This document shows, one piece after another, positions 6,297 to 8,994 of a stretch of DNA of 8,994 nt. This DNA comes from UBA961 sp041191145. Its GTDB lineage: Bacteria; Bacteroidota; Ignavibacteria; Kapaibacteriales; UBA961. Location: NCBI GenBank assembly GCA_041191145.1, contig JBEEPK010000093.1:1-8994 (forward strand), written 5' to 3'. The position numbers and the translations under genes are program-made. Within the stretch, counting starts at the first letter, position 1. Every line of letters begins with the position of its first letter. The notes beneath the pieces were generated by a model. The model did no database searches. It saw nothing but the letters and a program-made list of their open reading frames with translations, and was not told the origin of the DNA.

Positions 6297-7904
6297 ATGC
6301 CCCAAGGCATGAAAAGATTCATTGTTTCACTCTTAATCATCATCGTCGGCACCATCATTGCATGGAATGCCAATGGGAGATCTTTGATTGGAGTGGATGA
6401 TGCACAGATCTATTTCGTTTATATGCAGAATCTCGCAGATGGATATGGCTTTGTGTATAATGTCGGGGGAGAATATGTGGAAGGCTTCACTTCGCTTCTT
6501 TGGACACTGATCGGCGCATTGATTGCAATACTGCATTTGCCTCTGGAATATACTCTGCTTGCTATCAATATATTGATGATTGCCTTGTTACTCTCGCGCT
6601 TATGGGGATATATCGATACAGAGAAATTCATTTCATGGAAATCAATACTGTTTCTTGGATTGATATTCTTCACTCCGGGTTTTATTGAATGGACGATTCT
6701 CTCCTTGCTTGAAACAGGTTTGTGGACAACACTTCTTGGATCTATTGCACTGGGCATTCTTGAAAAAAGAAATACTGGATATATGGTTTTGCCTTTTGTA
6801 TTGCTCATTCTCTGCAGACCCGAAGCAATGCTCTGGGGAATGGTTTTATCGGGAGTTTTTGCTTATGTCAAACACAAAGAAATGGGTGAATATCGAATTG
6901 CTCATTTCATTCCCATAGTAACAGTGCTCTTCACTTTGACCTGCTTGATTCTCTGGCGAATATCCTATTTCGGGTATCCACTTCCCAATACTTACTATGC
7001 AAAAGTATCATCGAATTTCATCTCAAATCTCTTTGATGGAATGAAATATACCGCAAAAACACTCCTACAAATCCCAATGCTAATTCCAATCATCGGATTG
7101 ATTTTGATAGATGTTTTGCAAAAGATGAAGAATGCATCATTGAAACAATTAGATGAAAAACATGTATTGATGCTCAGCATAGTGAGCATCACAATTCTCA
7201 TTCCTCTGCTTACCGGTGGAGATCATTTTCAATTGTCGAGATTTTACCAGGCAACCTTGCCTTTGATAATATTCGGCGCAATTCTTTCATTGAGACATCA
7301 TATTTCAAGAGAAACACTCTTCACTGTTGGAATGCTGCTGATTACCATGCTTTCTTCGCGGTGGATTGTCTATGCTGTAACCAATACTCCACTGTCCCAT
7401 GAATGGAAGATTGCAATCGAAGGAAGAGAGCAATCCGAGCAATTGAATGTATTTTTCTCGAATGGTATTAAACCTAGTCAGGGTGTGCTGACCGCAGGTG
7501 GAACAGCTTTTACTTACAAAGGCAAAACAATAGATTTACTTGGTTTGAATAATGTACGAATGGCACATGCAGAATCCGTGAAAAAGGAAGGTCTCATGAA
7601 GAATCATGCTTCATTTGTTCCTGCTGTGTTCTATGAATTAGCACCCGATATTGTATGGATGGGAGGAGGTTTTTCTGAAAATGAAGTATCGGTATTGAAA
7701 GTACATGCCTTCACTGCAAGAGTATTTCATGAAATTCAAGAAGAAGAGAAATTCAATCAGCAATATGCCGGCTATTCCATTCGTAATGCGAAAGGGAAAT
7801 GGATCGCTACAATCATGAAAAAATCATTCGTGAAGCAATTAGATACTGCAGATTATATCATCAAAGAAATACCGCTGGAAAAAGTCACTGATATTAATGA
7901 GTGA
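6297..7904 (+). CDS. GT-C type polytopic glycosyltransferase, AftB-like signature
   Basis: From ATG 6297 the protein is 535 residues, with about nine or ten membrane helices in the first 370 and a soluble C-terminal part. Between helices 1 and 2, GVDDAQIYFVYMQNLADGYG and the following GGEYVEGFTSLLW give the GT-C pattern: an Asp pair (residues 34-35), then G-x-G-x-V-x-N and V-E-G-x-T-S. RPE (174-176), PNTYYAK (230-236) and GGDHFQLSRF (307-316) follow. The same series is found in polyprenyl-phosphate-sugar-dependent transferases related to actinobacterial AftB, and in many uncharacterised homologues. Such enzymes move a sugar from a lipid carrier to a glycan on the outer face of the inner membrane; donor and acceptor are unknown here. 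Possible starts are TTG 6273, ATG 6297 and ATG 6309, none with a good ribosome site. The stop overlaps the convergent amylase gene by 11 nt. Confidence 0.8.
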   Translation: MPQGMKRFIVSLLIIIVGTIIAWNANGRSLIGVDDAQIYFVYMQNLADGYGFVYNVGGEYVEGFTSLLWTLIGALIAILHLPLEYTLLAINILMIALLLSRLWGYIDTEKFISWKSILFLGLIFFTPGFIEWTILSLLETGLWTTLLGSIALGILEKRNTGYMVLPFVLLILCRPEAMLWGMVLSGVFAYVKHKEMGEYRIAHFIPIVTVLFTLTCLILWRISYFGYPLPNTYYAKVSSNFISNLFDGMKYTAKTLLQIPMLIPIIGLILIDVLQKMKNASLKQLDEKHVLMLSIVSITILIPLLTGGDHFQLSRFYQATLPLIIFGAILSLRHHISRETLFTVGMLLITMLSSRWIVYAVTNTPLSHEWKIAIEGREQSEQLNVFFSNGIKPSQGVLTAGGTAFTYKGKTIDLLGLNNVRMAHAESVKKEGLMKNHASFVPAVFYELAPDIVWMGGGFSENEVSVLKVHAFTARVFHEIQEEEKFNQQYAGYSIRNAKGKWIATIMKKSFVKQLDTADYIIKEIPLEKVTDINE

Positions 7905-8994
7905 GAATCCGATATTGATAAGGGGATAATGTCACAGTGGTATTAAGTGTATCATTCACATTCGACAAAGCATCTTTCCAATAGGTGTTTTGAAGTATAA
8001 TCGGCAATGAGATTTGTGTTTGCTGATTGCGAACATTCGCCATGATGAGCATTTCCTTTCCTTGATATACCTTCTTGAAACATACCGCATCTTTATAAGG
8101 ATACAAGGTATTATCTCCTCTTCTCGCAACATCATTCTTTGTATATATATTCATCATTTCTACATATGCTTTTACCATAAAAGGATTTTCATTCCAATTG
8201 ATCGGTGATTTTGAAAAGAAAGGCGTTTTACTTGCTCGTCCTACTTCTTGTCCTGAATACAATAATGGAACGCCTTCAAGAAATATCGTGATGGCGGATG
8301 CCGACAATGCGCCTTGGATTCCCTTGAATATCTGCACAGGTGAATTGTCCCATGCGGATTCATCATGATTCGTTGTAAAACGCAATCGATGTTTCCCTTT
8401 TGGTACGCTATTATACTCGGAAACATGAGTTGATGTCAGATTCATTGCTGATCCACCAGAGTACACACTTTTGAGCGTGGAATAATAATTCCATGAAAAG
8501 ATGAGATCGAATCCTACTGAAAAATGATCTCCTCTCGTGCCTTCAGCAAGAAAAAGCAATGATGATTTCACGGAATCAAGTGTATTGATTGCCTCTCTCC
8601 AAAAATCTGCAGGAACGCCATCCGCATAATCACACCTGAAGCCATCAATATCGCATTGTTTAATCCACCATTTCATCGAAGCAATCATGGAATCCCGCAT
8701 GATGCGATTTTCAAAATTCAGATCTGCAACATCAGTCCAATTGGTGCCCGGAGGATGCACGATTGAACCAGAAGTATTGACTGTATAAAAACCGGGTAAC
8801 TTTGTCCAAGGATGATCCCATGAAGTATGATTCGCCACCCAATCCATGATCACACCCATCCCTTTTGCATGTGCTGAATCAACAAGGGCTTTCATGTCGG
8901 ATATAGTACCATATTCACTGCCGATTGCAGAAAAATCTTTGATACAATACGGTGAATTGATTCCTTTGAGTATTCCCACGGGATGAATCGGCAT
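7894..8994 (-). CDS. GH13 alpha-amylase-family glycoside hydrolase, N-terminus beyond the window
   Basis: The visible 366 codons cover most of the catalytic barrel and the C-terminal domain of a GH13 enzyme acting on alpha-glucans. The four conserved regions are present, numbered from the window edge: region I VIMDWVANH (48-56), region II GFRCDYAD with nucleophile Asp122, region III FLAEG with acid/base Glu151, region IV FTTNHDE with Asp211. All three catalytic acids are kept, so the enzyme should be active. The C-terminal part (about 290-366), strand-rich and ending SPYQYRILTH, fits the usual domain C. The ATG at the extreme edge is not the start: MPIHPVG belongs to barrel strand 2 of the family, so the first barrel strand and any signal peptide lie outside. 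It runs tail-to-tail into the glycosyltransferase gene. Exact specificity (amylase, maltogenic, debranching) cannot be told. Confidence 0.9.
   Translation of the reverse strand: MPIHPVGILKGINSPYCIKDFSAIGSEYGTISDMKALVDSAHAKGMGVIMDWVANHTSWDHPWTKLPGFYTVNTSGSIVHPPGTNWTDVADLNFENRIMRDSMIASMKWWIKQCDIDGFRCDYADGVPADFWREAINTLDSVKSSLLFLAEGTRGDHFSVGFDLIFSWNYYSTLKSVYSGGSAMNLTSTHVSEYNSVPKGKHRLRFTTNHDESAWDNSPVQIFKGIQGALSASAITIFLEGVPLLYSGQEVGRASKTPFFSKSPINWNENPFMVKAYVEMMNIYTKNDVARRGDNTLYPYKDAVCFKKVYQGKEMLIMANVRNQQTQISLPIILQNTYWKDALSNVNDTLNTTVTLSPYQYRILTH

Noticed and set aside
7168..7191. 9-bp inverted repeat TGATGCTCA/TGAGCATCA inside the glycosyltransferase gene
   Set aside because: Mid-gene, with no T-run or neighbouring start; a 9-bp match in 9 kb can occur by chance.
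8992..8994. ATG at the right edge as start of the amylase
   Set aside because: The residues that follow are an internal barrel strand of GH13; the true start is outside.

Overview
The window looks like chromosomal DNA of a Bacteroidota/Chlorobiota-type (FCB group) Gram-negative bacterium. It is AT-rich by eye. The lysA product has the Bacteroidota form of the diaminopimelate decarboxylase motifs, and the DUF2490, MbnP-like and YHYH proteins are envelope families common in that group. This assignment is inference from protein character; there is no rRNA or other phylogenetic marker.

Left part (1-2878, all minus strand). Reading leftwards from 2878: a small four-helix membrane protein gene resembling DUF6069, apparently split by a one-base frameshift; a 70-bp gap holding an inverted repeat; then three tightly coupled genes. 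These are an MbnP-like copper-binding protein with the WxW motif, a di-heme MauG/MbnH-type enzyme, and a YHYH-domain protein that runs off the left edge. The junctions are ATGA (mbnP to mbnH) and TGATG (mbnH to YHYH), so the three are probably one translationally coupled operon. MbnP/MbnH is the pair in which the di-heme enzyme converts a tryptophan of MbnP to kynurenine and so creates a high-affinity copper site. No methanobactin gene is visible here, so this is a stand-alone, probably periplasmic, copper-handling locus. The linked YHYH protein is a candidate third component.

Middle and right (2948-7904, plus strand). Divergent from the left group lies lysA, whose 5' end has no ordinary start codon. 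It is followed by capA-like lipoprotein, DUF2490 outer-membrane barrel protein, DoxX-family membrane protein and a large GT-C-type glycosyltransferase. Gaps are small (17, -4, 17 and 7 nt), which suggests one transcript. The last four genes are all envelope proteins and may concern a cell-surface glycan or polymer, but no polymerase is visible in the window.

Right edge (7894-8994, minus strand). The C-terminal two thirds of a GH13 alpha-amylase-family enzyme enters from the right. Its stop codon lies inside the end of the convergent glycosyltransferase gene (11-nt tail-to-tail overlap).

No tRNA, rRNA, CRISPR array, insertion sequence, attachment site or convincing intrinsic terminator was seen. 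No stretch over 300 bases lacks a gene. The least explained and most interesting parts are the mbnP-mbnH-YHYH operon, and the 2750-2960 region where two neighbouring divergent genes both look damaged or mis-sequenced.
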